Of a stretch of DNA of 64,000 nucleotides, positions 11,187 through 22,974 are shown one piece after another. The stretch comes from Azolla caroliniana. Taxonomy: Eukaryota > Polypodiophyta. The translations under genes and the position numbers were made by a program. The stretch spans positions 15,748,001 to 15,812,000 of the forward strand of contig JBHGNT010000012.1 of NCBI GenBank assembly GCA_043228905.1, given 5' to 3'. Positions within the stretch are counted from its first letter, which is position 1; the number at the start of each line of letters is the position of its first letter. The notes under the pieces were generated by a model. That model was not told the origin of the DNA, did not search any database, and worked only from the letters and a program-made list of their open reading frames with translations.

Positions 11187-12040
11187 AATGAAGTTAATCA
11201 AGTCAACCTCGTGAATAAGACTTAAAGCATTAACAAATGTATTGATAAATCATTTTATGCTATCTAATGGAAAATCAAAGTCCTTAATGAGCTTTGCCGA
11301 TTGTGCCATACAACTAATGAGCTTCCACTGGTCACAAAATATATGTTGCTTCCATGCACATCACGGAATGTATCTACAAAATCGATGGAGTTATGCCTCC
11401 CGTAAATGTCGTTAGCCTTGAGTCCAGACTGACGTATACCCTTTTGATAGCGAATCGGGCAAAGGTGGTTGTTGAGCTACTAGCTTGCTTAGCATTTACC
11501 TATTAGTACTTAATCTCTCTCCCTTGCTTTACTCTCTCTTACATAAAGAAGATATATTATCATTAACATCGGTTCTTAATACAAAGAGGAGGAGATTAGG
11601 GTTCAACTCACTTAGTTCTTAACCCTAATCTCACTTAACTCTAATGAAGGATTAATGAGAGAGAAGAGGAGCTCTCAATGTACTACTAGAAAAGGAGAAA
11701 CCCCAAGAATGAAGGAGCTCAAAAGTTACCAAAAGGTGGCTATTATAGCTTTTTACAACACAAGTATCTTCCTTTCACATTAGGTTGCCCAATGGCCTAC
11801 ATCGTTCTCTCTTTGGTTTGTTCCATCATCCTTTTTACTAAGGTTGGTTGAGCTCAATCTCTCTTTTTGGCACCACAATCTCCACAACCGGTGTGTCGAG
11901 TGTTGGATACTTAATAGGATATTTTAAGGATTGTTGGTTTGTAGTTACCCAAAAATGATTCCCATATAGGTACTATCTCCATATTTCCTTGTGTATTCTA
12001 AATCTCAAATAAGTATGTTCATGAACTATACACAAATAAT
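11187..12040 (-). repeat. unknown dispersed repeat, copy 2 (interrupted)
   Basis: This second copy of the 10833-11102 repeat is split: 11187-11340 matches the first half and 11921-12040 the second half. The matching ends meet at aaaatat / atatttt, so the ~580 bp in between were inserted after the repeat arose. Confidence 0.7.
11341..11920. mobile_element. ~580-bp insertion, probably non-autonomous element
   Basis: It interrupts repeat copy 2. The flanks share atat, a possible short target duplication. Inside are a purine-rich centre and a ttagggttcaactca...taaccctaatctcactta imperfect inverted pair near 11603-11640. No coding capacity and no clear TG...CA ends, so the class is unknown. Confidence 0.5.
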
Positions 12041-12045
12041 TAGTA

Positions 12046-12446
12046 ACAATCGGCAACAGTTCGGTTTGAACCGAACCGAACCGCAAACTGTGGTTGAACA
12101 GTTTAAACGGTTCGCTTCGTTTTTTTAAACGGCTCTGTCCGGGTTCAACTATTAGAAACCACGGTTTAAATGGTTTGACGGTTTTTTCTTCTTTTTTTAA
12201 TTTAAGACAATCTTTTTTCATTTTCAAGCCTTATTCTCACATTTTAGGATAATATTTAAAATTTTGAAAATTTAAAATAATGAAATATTTTAATTTTTGA
12301 ATTTTGACCTAAGTTGAAAACCGAAGCTACGCCGCAATTTTAATGGTTTGAATTTTAAAAATTGGTTTGGTTCGGTTCAAGTTTCAAAACTTTTAAACAG
12401 TTTGGTTTTGACACTCTCAAATCGAATTGAACCATTGCTGATTTTA
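12046..12446. mobile_element. AACCG-rich element, copy 1 (MITE-like)
   Basis: About 400 bp packed with aaccg/cggtt words. Its ends are imperfect inverted repeats: aatcggcaacagttcggtt on the left and, read from the right on the other strand, AATCAGCAATGGTTCAATT. Related sequence occurs at 25975-26175 and 27447-27690. No protein is encoded, and target duplications are not clean. Confidence 0.55.
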
Positions 12447-13867
12447 ATAAGTAGAACAAAGTTAACTAATACAAGTTTAGGGCTATTTACAATTCTTGCC
12501 CAAAATAGGCGCAACAAAACCTATTTACAAATATGGCCATTTTTGGATACTTCAATTGAATCCGGACTTTCTTCTTCCTCGGATCCAACTCATCCAACTC
12601 ATGCTCACTTCTCATCCGGAGGGACCTGTTTCCTAACAAATTGGTGTTGTGTCAATCTTCTTACATGAATGGAGACTAGACACTTGACGCATCCATACAA
12701 ACAAAAAACATAATGGCCCCCAATCTTCTACAAATTCCCTACTAGAACTATTGCATTGCAATTAATGATCTTTCACTTTAACAAAAAACATAAAACATGG
12801 TTTCAGATTATTCATTTGAACTCGTGATACGTTTGTGACAAATTTCTCGTCCCCAAGGATTATTTCTAATAGTCAAGATGATTAAAATGCCAATCCCAGG
12901 AAGCCAATTGAGATGGACTCAAATTTTCACATGCGTGTGTATGTAAATAGCTAATACTTCATTCACAAAAAGATGGATCTCGAATGTTTTAGAAAAGATG
13001 CACAAAAAGATTTGAAATACATGACTTATATAACCAATGTTGGGCAAAGTCCTAGGAATAGTGTCAACGTTCTAGTTACATTGGGACTTTTGCTGGCCAA
13101 TGTGGGGGACAATGGGAATTGATGACGGCCATTTTTTCCTTCCAACTGGAATCTAGCTAATTATTCATATTTTTTTAATAGACTATTTATATAGTTTTGA
13201 AAAGGGAAAAGTAAAATAAAAACGTTTTTATGTTTCTCTTTCCCCTTTTGTATGTTTCTATTTCTTGCGCTTTCTCTTTTTTCCCTCTTTGCGTGGGTTT
13301 GTCATCTAATTTCATATGCTTATTTTTCTTTCTTTGTAATTCTGTCTATTTTTTTGTTGGTTTCTCTCTGTTTGAATAGGTTTTTCTCTCGGTTTCTCTT
13401 TGTTTGAATAATATAATTTCCCCTAGCAAAACGAATATGGATTGTAATAATTTACATCAAAATGGCAAAAAAAAACATTTAATGTCGTATGCTCAAATGA
13501 AAAAATGGTTAAAGTCACATAGGATAAGCATAGATGCATTAACACCATTTAATATACTTAATTATCCATATCTTGATGTAATTAGAAAAGAGAAGCATAA
13601 AGTGATCCAGAACAAATCATGAAATTGGATATAGAGAAGACATTGACATTGTAGGAAGTATTGGCCCAATACATATTCGCCCACAGATATGAATGCATAT
13701 GGTGAAAATCTCCATTTTGGGGGTGGTGAAAACGTTCAATGGAAGAAGTTTATGGTGAAAATCTTCATTCAAAAAAGTATATGGTTAATCTGTCTTGTTA
13801 ATTGTGAATGAAGTATTAGCTATTTACACACACATGTGAAAATTTGAGTTCATCTCAATTGGCTTTA
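12447..13867. other. intergenic, no gene recognised
   Basis: No gene. It contains one member of an inverted ~50-bp pair (12638-12687). Confidence 0.5.
12638..12687 (+). repeat. ~50-bp inverted repeat, left member
   Basis: Contains gttgtgtcaatcttctt and ggagactagacacttga; the reverse complement of the same words lies at 16485-16532. The two members bracket a ~3.9-kb segment that includes the foldback. Confidence 0.75.
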
Positions 13868-14567
13868 GGGTTACTATGTAATATTTAGAAAGTAAAAAGG
13901 GGGTAGGAGGATGGGGGAACGAGTGAGAGAAAGAGAGGGGAGTTGTTTGTATAGAGAGGCTGCATGGGGGGAGAGACGAGTGGGGAAGATTAGGGTTATG
14001 TAGGTGTGAGACACTGTGTTCTTCATAATACATGTGTGGGGTTGGGAGGAGAGGGGGCATGTATCCATGTCGCTTGCCTTGTTTGTGCAAGCCCGTGCAT
14101 CACGCCATGGAGGGGGGTTATAGATCTAAAGGCCGGTTGTTATACACAGTCTCGAGCCTTACATCGGAGGGGGAGAACGGGTATGTATGATGGTTTCCGT
14201 TTCTAGAGACATGGTCGTTACTAGGTCGAAGATGGAGTGGCGGACAAGGTTGTAATTATGGATGATTTTGGTCGCAACAGAGTTCATTGTTAGTGGGTGT
14301 GGCTAGTTCCCATCGAATGTCGATGGCGGGCATTATATGTATGGTGTTGAAATATGTGAATTCGACACATACGGTGGAAGGTGTTTGGCGCCGACTGGTA
14401 TAAGGATGCAAGGGAAGTTTATTTGGTTTATAAAATGTGACCCTCATGCCATTAAGGTTAAAAGGGGGGATGAAGTTCTTACTAACTTCATTTGTGCCTA
14501 TGTTGTAGGTAAATCAAGGGAGGGAGTGATGGTTGGCTAGTCGTAGAGGCTTTTGTTCCAAGGGTTT
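13868..14567 (+). repeat. giant foldback, left arm
   Basis: This ~700-bp arm is the imperfect inverse of 14605-15262. Matching landmarks include gtaatatttagaaagtaaaa, gcatgtatccatg, ctcgagccttacatcgga, gaattcgacacata, gtttatttggtttataaaat and gaggcttttgtt. No protein family is recognisable in either arm, although several short frames run through. A transcript would fold into a very long hairpin. Confidence 0.9.
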
Positions 14568-14604
14568 AGGCTTAGGCTTAACCCTAAACCCTAAAAATAA
14601 CACT
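14568..14604. repeat. foldback loop with telo-like repeats
   Basis: The short spacer between the arms reads taggcttaggcttaaccc then taaacccta; it contains telo-box-like words in both directions. Confidence 0.8.
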
Positions 14605-15262
14605 AACCCTTGCAACAAAAGCCTCTGCGACCGACCAACCATCACTCCCTCCCCCAATTTACCTGCAAGATAGCCACAAATGAAGTTAATAAAAACTTCA
14701 TCCCCCCTTTTAACCTTAATGGCCCAAGGGTCACATTTTATAAACCAAATAAACTTCCCCCGCATCCTTATACCATAGTTGGCGTCGGACACCATCCATT
14801 GTATCTGTCGAATTCACATATTTAAGCACCATATAGATCATGCCCGTCACCGACATTCGACAAAACCTAGCCATACCCACTAACAACGAACTCTGCCACG
14901 ACCAACATTATCCACAATTACAAGCATGGCCGTCACTCCATCTTTGACCTGGTAAACCCTAAACCATCATCATACATACCCATTCACCCCCTCCGATGTA
15001 AGGCTCGAGACTATGTCTAACAGCCAGCCTATAGATCTACAACCCCCCCCCCCTCCATGGTGTGATGCACGGGCCTGCACAAGGCAGTCGGCATGGATAC
15101 ATGCCCCCTTTCCTCCCAACCCCACGCATCTATTATGAAGAACAACTCCTACGTAACCCTAATGATCCCCATTTCTCTCTTCCCCCACGCAGCCTCTCAA
15201 CAAAAAGCTCCCCCTTCTTCCTCCTACCCCCTTTTTACTTTCTAAATATTACACCAATACCC
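14605..15262 (-). repeat. giant foldback, right arm
   Basis: The reverse complement of 13868-14567 with scattered substitutions and small indels. It runs from aacccttgcaacaaaagcct to actttctaaatattac. The arms are clearly related but diverged, so the structure is not fresh. Confidence 0.9.
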
Positions 15263-15832
15263 CCTCCCCTTTTTTATCTAATTCTTACTCTACCCGCCCA
15301 CCTTATTTTGAAGAATTACATTGAAACCCCCCACAATTTTCTTCTCTTTATCACTCTACCCCTCCCCCATTATCATCTAATCCTTACCCTACTACCGCTT
15401 TAATTAACCCACATCACTCCCATTATACTTATCATTCAAAAACTCCTTTTTCTCATTTAATTGTTTTCAAAAACCTCTCAATTCATACCAATACTTGCCT
15501 TTTTCATCAAATCATCAACCCCATACAAAACAACACTTTATCACTAATGAAGTGAGGAGATATCTCATTAGAGAAAGCACCCCATTAGGTTTCTACCAAA
15601 TGAAAAAACTATTTTTCAATGGACTAGTTAACCGTGGTTACCCCCCTTCCTTCATACTAAGGAAAATACCCTTTAATATTAGAAAAACACTCTTATATCA
15701 ACCCAAAACTACTACCTGCCTTAACCCCACAATCTTTAAATCTAGATACACCAAAAATACCCCAAATTTAGGCATTCATAGTTTTTAAAAAAATCTCTAT
15801 AATGACTTAGTGCACATGCCTTCCTAGTTAAC

Positions 15833-15992
15833 ACTAAGTTTTCAAAAACTCCACCCAAATTCCCCACTTAAGACTAAGTTTTCAAACAATCCACCCAAAT
15901 CCCCCATTCAAGACTAAATTTTCAAACAATCCATCCAAATTCCCCACTTAAGACTAAGTTTTCAAAAACTCCACCCACATCCCCCACTTAAT
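15833..15992 (+). repeat. 40-bp tandem repeat, 4 copies
   Basis: Units start actaagttttcaaa at 15833, 15873, 15913 and 15953, each ending ccccacttaag-like, with a few substitutions. Confidence 0.9.
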
Positions 15993-16117
15993 ATTATACC
16001 ACCATCCTAAAACCCCTTTTTTTAGCATATTAAGAACTCCCCCCTCACTCCTACACCCATCATAATCATCATTACACGCATTCCCCCTCTCTCACTCCCT
16101 ATCACTCTTATACACAC

Positions 16118-16154
<37 letters not shown>

Positions 16155-16484
16155 ATTACTACCTTCTATTCTATCTCATCTACTACACAAATCAAATCCT
16201 CCCCAATCCTTTTCTCTCACTCCCTCTTCCTCCCCACACCTTTATTAATCACATTCTCTTGTTGTAATGGTCTTTGCACTAAAGAGCTCCACTATGTAGC
16301 AAAACTAGTTTGCATAAGACCACCAACGTCTTTTAATAAAAACATCTCTCTCTCTCTCTCTCGTTTAGCTTAACCACCCTCTAACCATCGTGTGCCTATC
16401 CTTATGCACTCCTTGTTCCAACCATTTGGTCCTAGTAAGGTAGTTGACATATATCTAAACCATTGTAATGTACCTCTTGACACT

Positions 16485-16532
16485 TCAAGTGTCTAGTCTC
16501 CATTTATAAAGAAGATTGACACAACGCAAATT
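16485..16532 (-). repeat. ~50-bp inverted repeat, right member
   Basis: The reverse complement of 12638-12687 (tcaagtgtctagtctcc and aagaagattgacacaac). Confidence 0.75.
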
Positions 16533-17329
16533 TGCCTTATTGTTATTGCTATTGTGAATCAATCTGTTCTACCTCTTTGGACATTTCTCTTACGTATGAA
16601 GATTGTGGGGGGAGTGGTGAGAACACAATCTTCAAGAATGGTTGTGCATGTCTTATCTTATTACCAGAGTCCATATCTTGCATTGAGCTCATGCACAACA
16701 TGAACCATAAACACATTTCCGCCTCCACATTGTTACCTTATCTATGTAGAGGCTAAAGCAAGTAGGGGAGCAAGAGCATATTTGCTTCATAGAATGTCCT
16801 ATATCTATTCAGAATGTCTTCTCCACATATCCATGGATATTATAGGTTCTTGGACTGATCTAAGACTAATAACAATGACACTAAGGATAGAATAAATCTC
16901 TTTTAACTGTGAACATGAAATTCATGCACAATTTCTTCTCTTTGTCTTTTTTTTCTTAATCTTTTCCCTCAATATTATTTGCAATAGACTTGTTCCCTCA
17001 ATTTCTTTGATATTTAAATGTGAGTGCATGTGTGTATAGGTTAATGTGAGCCTTCCTCTTTCTTCTTTATTTTTTGATAGATTGGAAGATCCATAGTGGA
17101 TCTTCGATATATTGCCTCTTAATCTTCTATATATCCCACGTATTTTAATCTGCTTATTCTCTTTGGATTACTTGGATTGTGTATATCTATTTCCCCTTCT
17201 TGTAATAGAATCCATTGATTATGGTAGTCCAACGTACTCACCATTATTGGTACAGTATGGCCCACATAAAAAATACGAAAGGCAAAGGAAAGCAAGTCAT
17301 CCTTTTTTATAATGCCCGGTTTTAGGATA

Positions 17330-18480
17330 AATTTGTCAATGAAGATGTATCTTTGGAAGAGCCTATAAAGGGCGATAAACACTCTCGAGAGTTACTTCAT
17401 GAGATAAAGAGAGTTAGCAAGGCCAAACTAAAATTTTAAGAAGATTGGCTGACTAAATTTAAGTGGCTTCAAGAGGATTTGAAAACAAGTTCTTTTATGG
17501 TGTAGTTATTGTAAGAGTGATTCTCATCATAACTCTTTATTCGGCAAAACATGTGCCACAAATTTTAAAAGAACATATAAGAAGAGTTGCTCATCGAGAT
17601 GTCATGTTGTCACAAGAACGAGACAAGATTGGACTTAAAAAATATGCATCAAAGAAAAAGGCTTGTGTAGATTTAACAATTAAAAAATTGTTTAAATGTG
17701 TAAACTATATAGCTAAAGAGGATCTTGCATTTAGAACATTGGAAAGCCTCTTAAGATTGTTAAGAGAGTGCGGTATAAATGGCCTTCCACAAATGTATAA
17801 TGATAATAAGGCTTGTGGAAGCTTTATCTTGCACTTAAGAGGCTCTTGAAGCCAAAATAGATTAAAAGTTAAGAAAAAATCCTTAATTTCGACTTATCGT
17901 AGATAAATCTACCGATGTAAACGTAACTTAATCTCTCTACCGATGCAAGATATGGACTTGATCCTTTATTATATATTATGGAAAGAAGGGAAGTACGAAG
18001 CTCTTATTTGGTGGTACTTAAAGTAAAGGATATTACAACAAACACAATAAAAGAATACAAAGAATACATTTTAGCATTGTTAAAAAAAAATGGAACGTTG
18101 ATATTAGAAAAATGATAGGATTTGGAAGTGATGGAGCGTCTGTTATGGTAGTATATCTATAGGTATTGCTAATAGATTGAAGTTATATAATCCATTTATG
18201 ATTTCCTTACATTGTTATGCTCATCGAACAAACTTGTGTTTGCAAGTGACTTCAAAGAACATTGAAGTCAAAGAAACATGCAAACAGTTAGATGCCCTTA
18301 TTAATCCGATGGTTGTACATTTTTCGAGGAGCTCAATGCACCAAGATAAATTGGCTAAGATGCAAGATGCATTTGAATACACACATTTACATATTCTTAG
18401 GATTGTGAAGACATGATGGCTTAATCAACATGGTGTTACCATCAAGGTATGCGATGTGTATGAATGAAGACATTGTAATC
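17330..18480 (+). pseudogene. hAT-like (DUF4371/ZMYM1-type) transposase relic, left copy
   Basis: Broken frames on the plus strand carry EEPIKG, ELLHEIKRVSKAKLKF, KNEDLAF-like AKEDLAFRTLESL, then at 18177-18416 KLYNPFMISLHCYAHRTNLC, CKQLDALINP and a conserved DAFEYTHL. These fit the transposase family of DUF4371/ZMYM1-like hAT proteins (the segment from the N-terminal domain through the 'YNPF..S.HC.AHR.NL' catalytic-core block). Several stops and frameshifts exist. The same protein is encoded, diverged, on the opposite strand at 18720-19970, and the homology extends outside the coding part, so the two copies form one large inverted repeat. Confidence 0.75.
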
Positions 18481-19970
18481 GCCAAAACCATAGAGATCCA
18501 TAGAGATCCAAAGACATTGTTATTGCTATCTTTCTCAAAACCATTGACATCCATAATATAATGATATAAAATTGTTTTTCTATCTCCCTAATGGCTATTA
18601 TAGCCAAACTTCCAATCCATGTCACAGCCACAAATTCTTTTTAGAATTTTATACTTAACATAAACATGATGTTAAGTACATCTACAAGCAACTTTGAAGT
18701 TTCTTAAACTTAAGAAGACATTGTATGTATCACTTGGTGACTACAATGTCCTAATCAAGAGTTCATACACATAAGATACCCTCATGATAGCACCATGTTG
18801 ACTAAGTCATTGTGTCTTCACAACCCCCAAAGTATGTGTATGTGTGTTCTAATACATCTTTAATCTTAACCAATTCATCTTGACACATTCAGCTCCTCAC
18901 GAAATGTGTGCAACCACGAGATTTACAAGGACATCTAACTGCTTGCATGTTTCTTTGACTTCATTATTGTTTAAAGCCTCTTGCACACACAAATTTGTTC
19001 AATGCACATAACAATGTAAAGAAGTCATAAATGGATTATATAACTTCAATCTTGTAGCTACACCTGTAGATATACCTACCATAACAAATGTTATATCACT
19101 TCCAAATCCCATCATTTTTCTAACATTTAAGTTCCACTTCTTTAATAACGATAAAATACATTCTATTATTGTGTTTGTCATACCATCATCCACTTCAAGT
19201 ACCCCCAAATAAGAGGTTTGTACTTATCTTCCTTCCAAAAATGTAGGATCAAGTTCTTGGTTATGCTTACATCGATAAATTTACCTACCATAAGCCCAAA
19301 CCAAGGACTTGTCCTTAACTTGTCATATATCTCGGCTCCAAAAGCTTTCCTAATGTGCAAGATAAAACTCACACTAACCTTATTGTCATTATACATTCGT
19401 GGAGAAACTTCCATAGCACACTCTCTTAACAATCCTAGGAGGCTTTTCAATTTTTTAAATGCAAGATCCTTTTTTGTTATATAATGTGCACATTTAAACA
19501 ATTGTTTGAATTGTTAAATCTACATTAACTTTTTTCTTTAATGCACTTTTTTCAAGACCATTCTTGTCTTGTTCTAGTAACAAAAAGGCATCTCGATAGA
19601 CAACACTTGTTCTTCTAAAGTAAAAACCTTAAATTTTTGGCACCTATTTTACCAAATAAAGACTTACAATGAAGATCATTCTTACAATAATTATACCTTA
19701 AAAGACTAGTTTCCAAATTCTCTTGAAGTCACTTAAATTTAGTAAGCTAATCTTCTTAAAATTTTAATTTGGCCGTACTAACTCTCTTGATATCATTAAG
19801 TAACTCTTGAAGGTGTTCATGGTCCTTTATAGGCTCTTCTAAATACATATCTTCATTGGAAGATGACAACTTTTTCTTAAAACCAAGCATTGTAAAGAGG
19901 TTAAGCATTGTAAGAACCATATGTACCATATGTGCATTCGCATTCGTGAATGGTTCAATCATTCATGAAA
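18425..19970 (-). pseudogene. hAT-like (DUF4371/ZMYM1-type) transposase relic, right copy
   Basis: Minus-strand pieces in N-to-C order: 19962-19756 (EEPIKDHEHLQELLNDIKRV), 19501-19178 (KKDLAFKKLKSLLGLLREC, then YDKLRTSPWFGLMVGKFIDV, where family members have 'MVDE.TD') and 19208-18999 (GVLEVDDGMTNTI, MMGFGSDITFVMVG, RLKLYNPFMTSLHCYVHRTN). It is more complete than the left copy. The catalytic DE..D of the SPWFGLMVDE block reads GK here, so it was probably inactive even before the frameshifts. The minus frame at 18631-18425 may be its C-terminal continuation. Confidence 0.8.
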
Positions 19971-20480
19971 GAAAAACACCCTCAAAGAATGATAAATACC
20001 ATACTTTTGGATCAACTATTTATTATAAGATAGATAAGCCTAAAAATGAAAAAAAAACATTAAAAAAATGGGAAAAAACAAAAAAAAAAACACAAGAATG
20101 TTTGAATAACATTCGCATTCGTTTTCCAACGTAAGAAAACGAATGTTATACTAGACAAACACGAACTATGAGGTTAAGTTGCTTTCTTTTACCTTTTATA
20201 TTTTTGTTGTGGACCATATTGTACCAATAATGTAGAGTACGTTGAACTAGTATAATCTATAGATTACATTACAAGAAGGGGAAACATATATACACAATCC
20301 ATATATTCCAAAGAGAATAAGCAAGTCCAAATACCTAGGATATATGGAAGATTATGAAGCAGTAAAGGATCAAGTTTCCACTATGGATCTTCCAATCTAT
20401 CAAAAAATAAAAAAGAAAGTGGACGGCTCACATTAGCTGACAAAGACATGTAGTCACCTTTAAATCAAAATTCTATCTTA

Positions 20481-22970
20481 TTCCTTGGAAACATGTGAAA
20501 ATTTAATCTTATTCCTTGGAAATTCAAACTACCATGAATTTGGTAATGCAAGAGCCAATAAATCCCTTTGCTGATTTTAAAACATGTCTAAACAAGGTAG
20601 ATTGCTATCATGCACTTAGCACTGAAACATATTCAAACAGAGAGAAATTGAATGGAAACAGATTCAAATAGAGAGAAAAACTGACAGAATTCAAAAAGAG
20701 AGAAAGAAAAATAGAGATTTAAAATGTAGACAGATGTAACCCACAATGGTCAAACATATACGAATACAATGCTCATGGACTTACCACTCAAATAGAGAAA
20801 AACATATTCAAATAGATTCAAACAGAGAAAAATAAAGAGGAAAACATATTCAAATAGAGAGAAAAACAAAAAGAATTCAGAAACCAAGAAATAAAAACAA
20901 AGATTTAATGGGCAATCGAGAGACCATGATAAGTCAAGGATAAAGAGAAAATGATCATAAATCAAAACCATAGAGTTTATATTCATAGTGAACCTATAAA
21001 AATCATTCATTCATACCACCATCAATCTATGCACACCTATTCATTACATTGTATATATTTATACACATTCTCATAGAGGCACCAAGTGAAATCATATGCA
21101 TACATTCATTCAATAAATAGTCATTCAGTCATACATACATACATACATACATACATACTTACATTCATACAATTGGTCATTCACACACATACATATATGT
21201 ACATTCATTCATTCATAAACATACCTAAAACATTCATTTATACATTCTTTAGAGTGATCTATATTTTGCTCTACTATACTTGAGATTAAGGTAGTTGTAA
21301 TATCACAAAGGTGATCCCACTCAAGAGGCTCCATGTTTGTATCTTTAGATTTGTATAATCCATCGTGTCATTACATTTTTGCATTTTCAATATCGGTGCA
21401 TATTCCTTTTCACTTCCACAATCAATGCATTTAGTCTTCCTCTCCAAAATTTTGGCACATACTAGTAACTACCCTCCCTAATACGAATATTCTTTATTAA
21501 ATTCTTTTGGAAGTATTTACAACAATAGGAACCCCAAATCTAGGTTATCGTAACAAAATAGAACCATGATCCATCATGTCATTACATTTTTTCACTATAT
21601 GTGCATATTCCTTTTCACTTTCACAATCAATGCATTACTTCCTCTCCAAAAATTTTGCACATACCAGTAACTACCCTCCCTAATATGAATATTCTTTATT
21701 AATATATTCTTTTAGAAGTATTTACAACAATAGGAACCCCAAATCTAGGTTATAGTAACAAAATAGAACCTTGATCCATCATGTCATTACATTTTTGCAT
21801 TTTCAATATCTATGCATATTCTTGTTCACTTCCACAACCAATGCATTACTTCCTCTCCAAAATTTCTGCACATACTAGTAACTACCCTCCCTAATACGAA
21901 TATTCTTTATTAATATATCTTTTGGAAGTCTTAACACCAATAGGAACCCCAAATCTAGTTATGGTAACAAAATAGAACCCCTAATTTGCACATAATGGAA
22001 TTTCCAAACCTTAAAAATTTTGGTGTAGCACAAATTTTACTTGGAAAATTTCAAAATTTGAACACAAAACCTTCAGTGAAGCTATAGCCCAAAATACATT
22101 GAAGAAATCATAAGAAAAATACGCAAAATACATACCTTATAGTGGTGAACAACAGATGGTGCGCAATCAGTGAGAAGTGAACAATAGGGAGCAAAGACCA
22201 ACAACTCGGGAGTAGCAAGCGGCGAGCAAGGAATAGAGTATCAAGCCCCACACGCAATTGTTGAGTTTCGATCAACACACATGCAATCAGTGAGCACATA
22301 GGAATGAGCAGAAGAGGGAAATGTTGAGACACAAGCAAGTTAGAGTCAAAGGTAGGTCAAAGTCGAACATTCTTCAAAGTCGAAGGTAGGTTCGAGTTGA
22401 AGGCTTTGCAGAGTCGAAGGTAAGTCAGAGTAAAAGGCTCTACATAGTCAAAGGTGGCGATGACCCGAACAACGATATGCATAAGATTTAGGATTGAATC
22501 ATGAAATTACGAATGGATTTTACAATATTAAGTCCGAAATCACTAGACTAGGAAAGAAATTCCCTTCATAACATAGGGATTACAAGTTTTAGAGGTAAAC
22601 GATTACAATGGTGGTAAATCTCAAAAATTAAAAATGATTTAAGAAGCCTAAATTTTACGAAGAAGATTAAATAAATCCTAAGATAGCAAGTACGTTATGG
22701 AGAAGAAGAAGATGATGATGAAGTAAACAAAAATCAGAAAATATAAGTTCTCGAGTGAAGCTTAGGGGGGAAATCCTTGAGTTTGAGTGCAACGCCCCAA
22801 CATTCTCTTCATCCTTTTATAGGATGAAAGAGATCTCACTTGAATAAAGTTTGTGAGAGCCCGAAGGTGCTCGACAACCACCTTCGCTCGATTCACCATC
22901 AAAAGGGTACAACATTAATACGAACTCAAGGCTAACGACATCGATGAGAGGCATTAGCATAACTCCATCG
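20481..22970. other. intergenic, repeats only
   Basis: No gene recognised. Contains interspersed 'acatattcaaatagagag' words (20620-20870), a (CATA)n run near 21130-21160 and a triplicated ~205-bp repeat at 21357-21981. Confidence 0.5.
21357..21981 (+). repeat. ~205-bp tandem repeat, 3 copies
   Basis: Units start atccatcgtgtcattacat (21359), gatccatcatgtcattaca (about 21569) and the same at about 21772, each ending gtaacaaaatagaacc. They differ by small substitutions and indels. Confidence 0.9.
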
Positions 22971-22974
22971 ATCA

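Larger units (their letters stand above)
15263..16994. other. intergenic, pyrimidine-rich, tandem repeats
   Basis: No gene recognised. C- and T-rich on this strand from 15263 to 16250. Holds a 40-bp tandem array, (CT)n runs near 16120-16152 and 16345-16364, and the right member of the inverted 50-bp pair. Confidence 0.5.
16995..20480. repeat. ~3.45-kb inverted repeat built from two hAT-like copies
   Basis: The left arm (about 16995-18485) and right arm (about 18732-20480) are imperfect reverse complements. The outer flanks match too: gatagattggaagatccata at about 17078 and its complement near 20380-20400, and cttattctctttgga with its complement near 20310. The spacer is about 250 bp. The coding strands point inwards. 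This could be two independent insertions of one family or an inverted duplication. Confidence 0.8.

Noticed and set aside
14568-14604. Interstitial telomere
   Set aside because: Only a few taaaccc words; too short and degenerate for a telomeric tract.
13824-14825. Several short frames in the foldback arms
   Set aside because: Mirror-image shadows of each other in inverted repeats; no protein motif.
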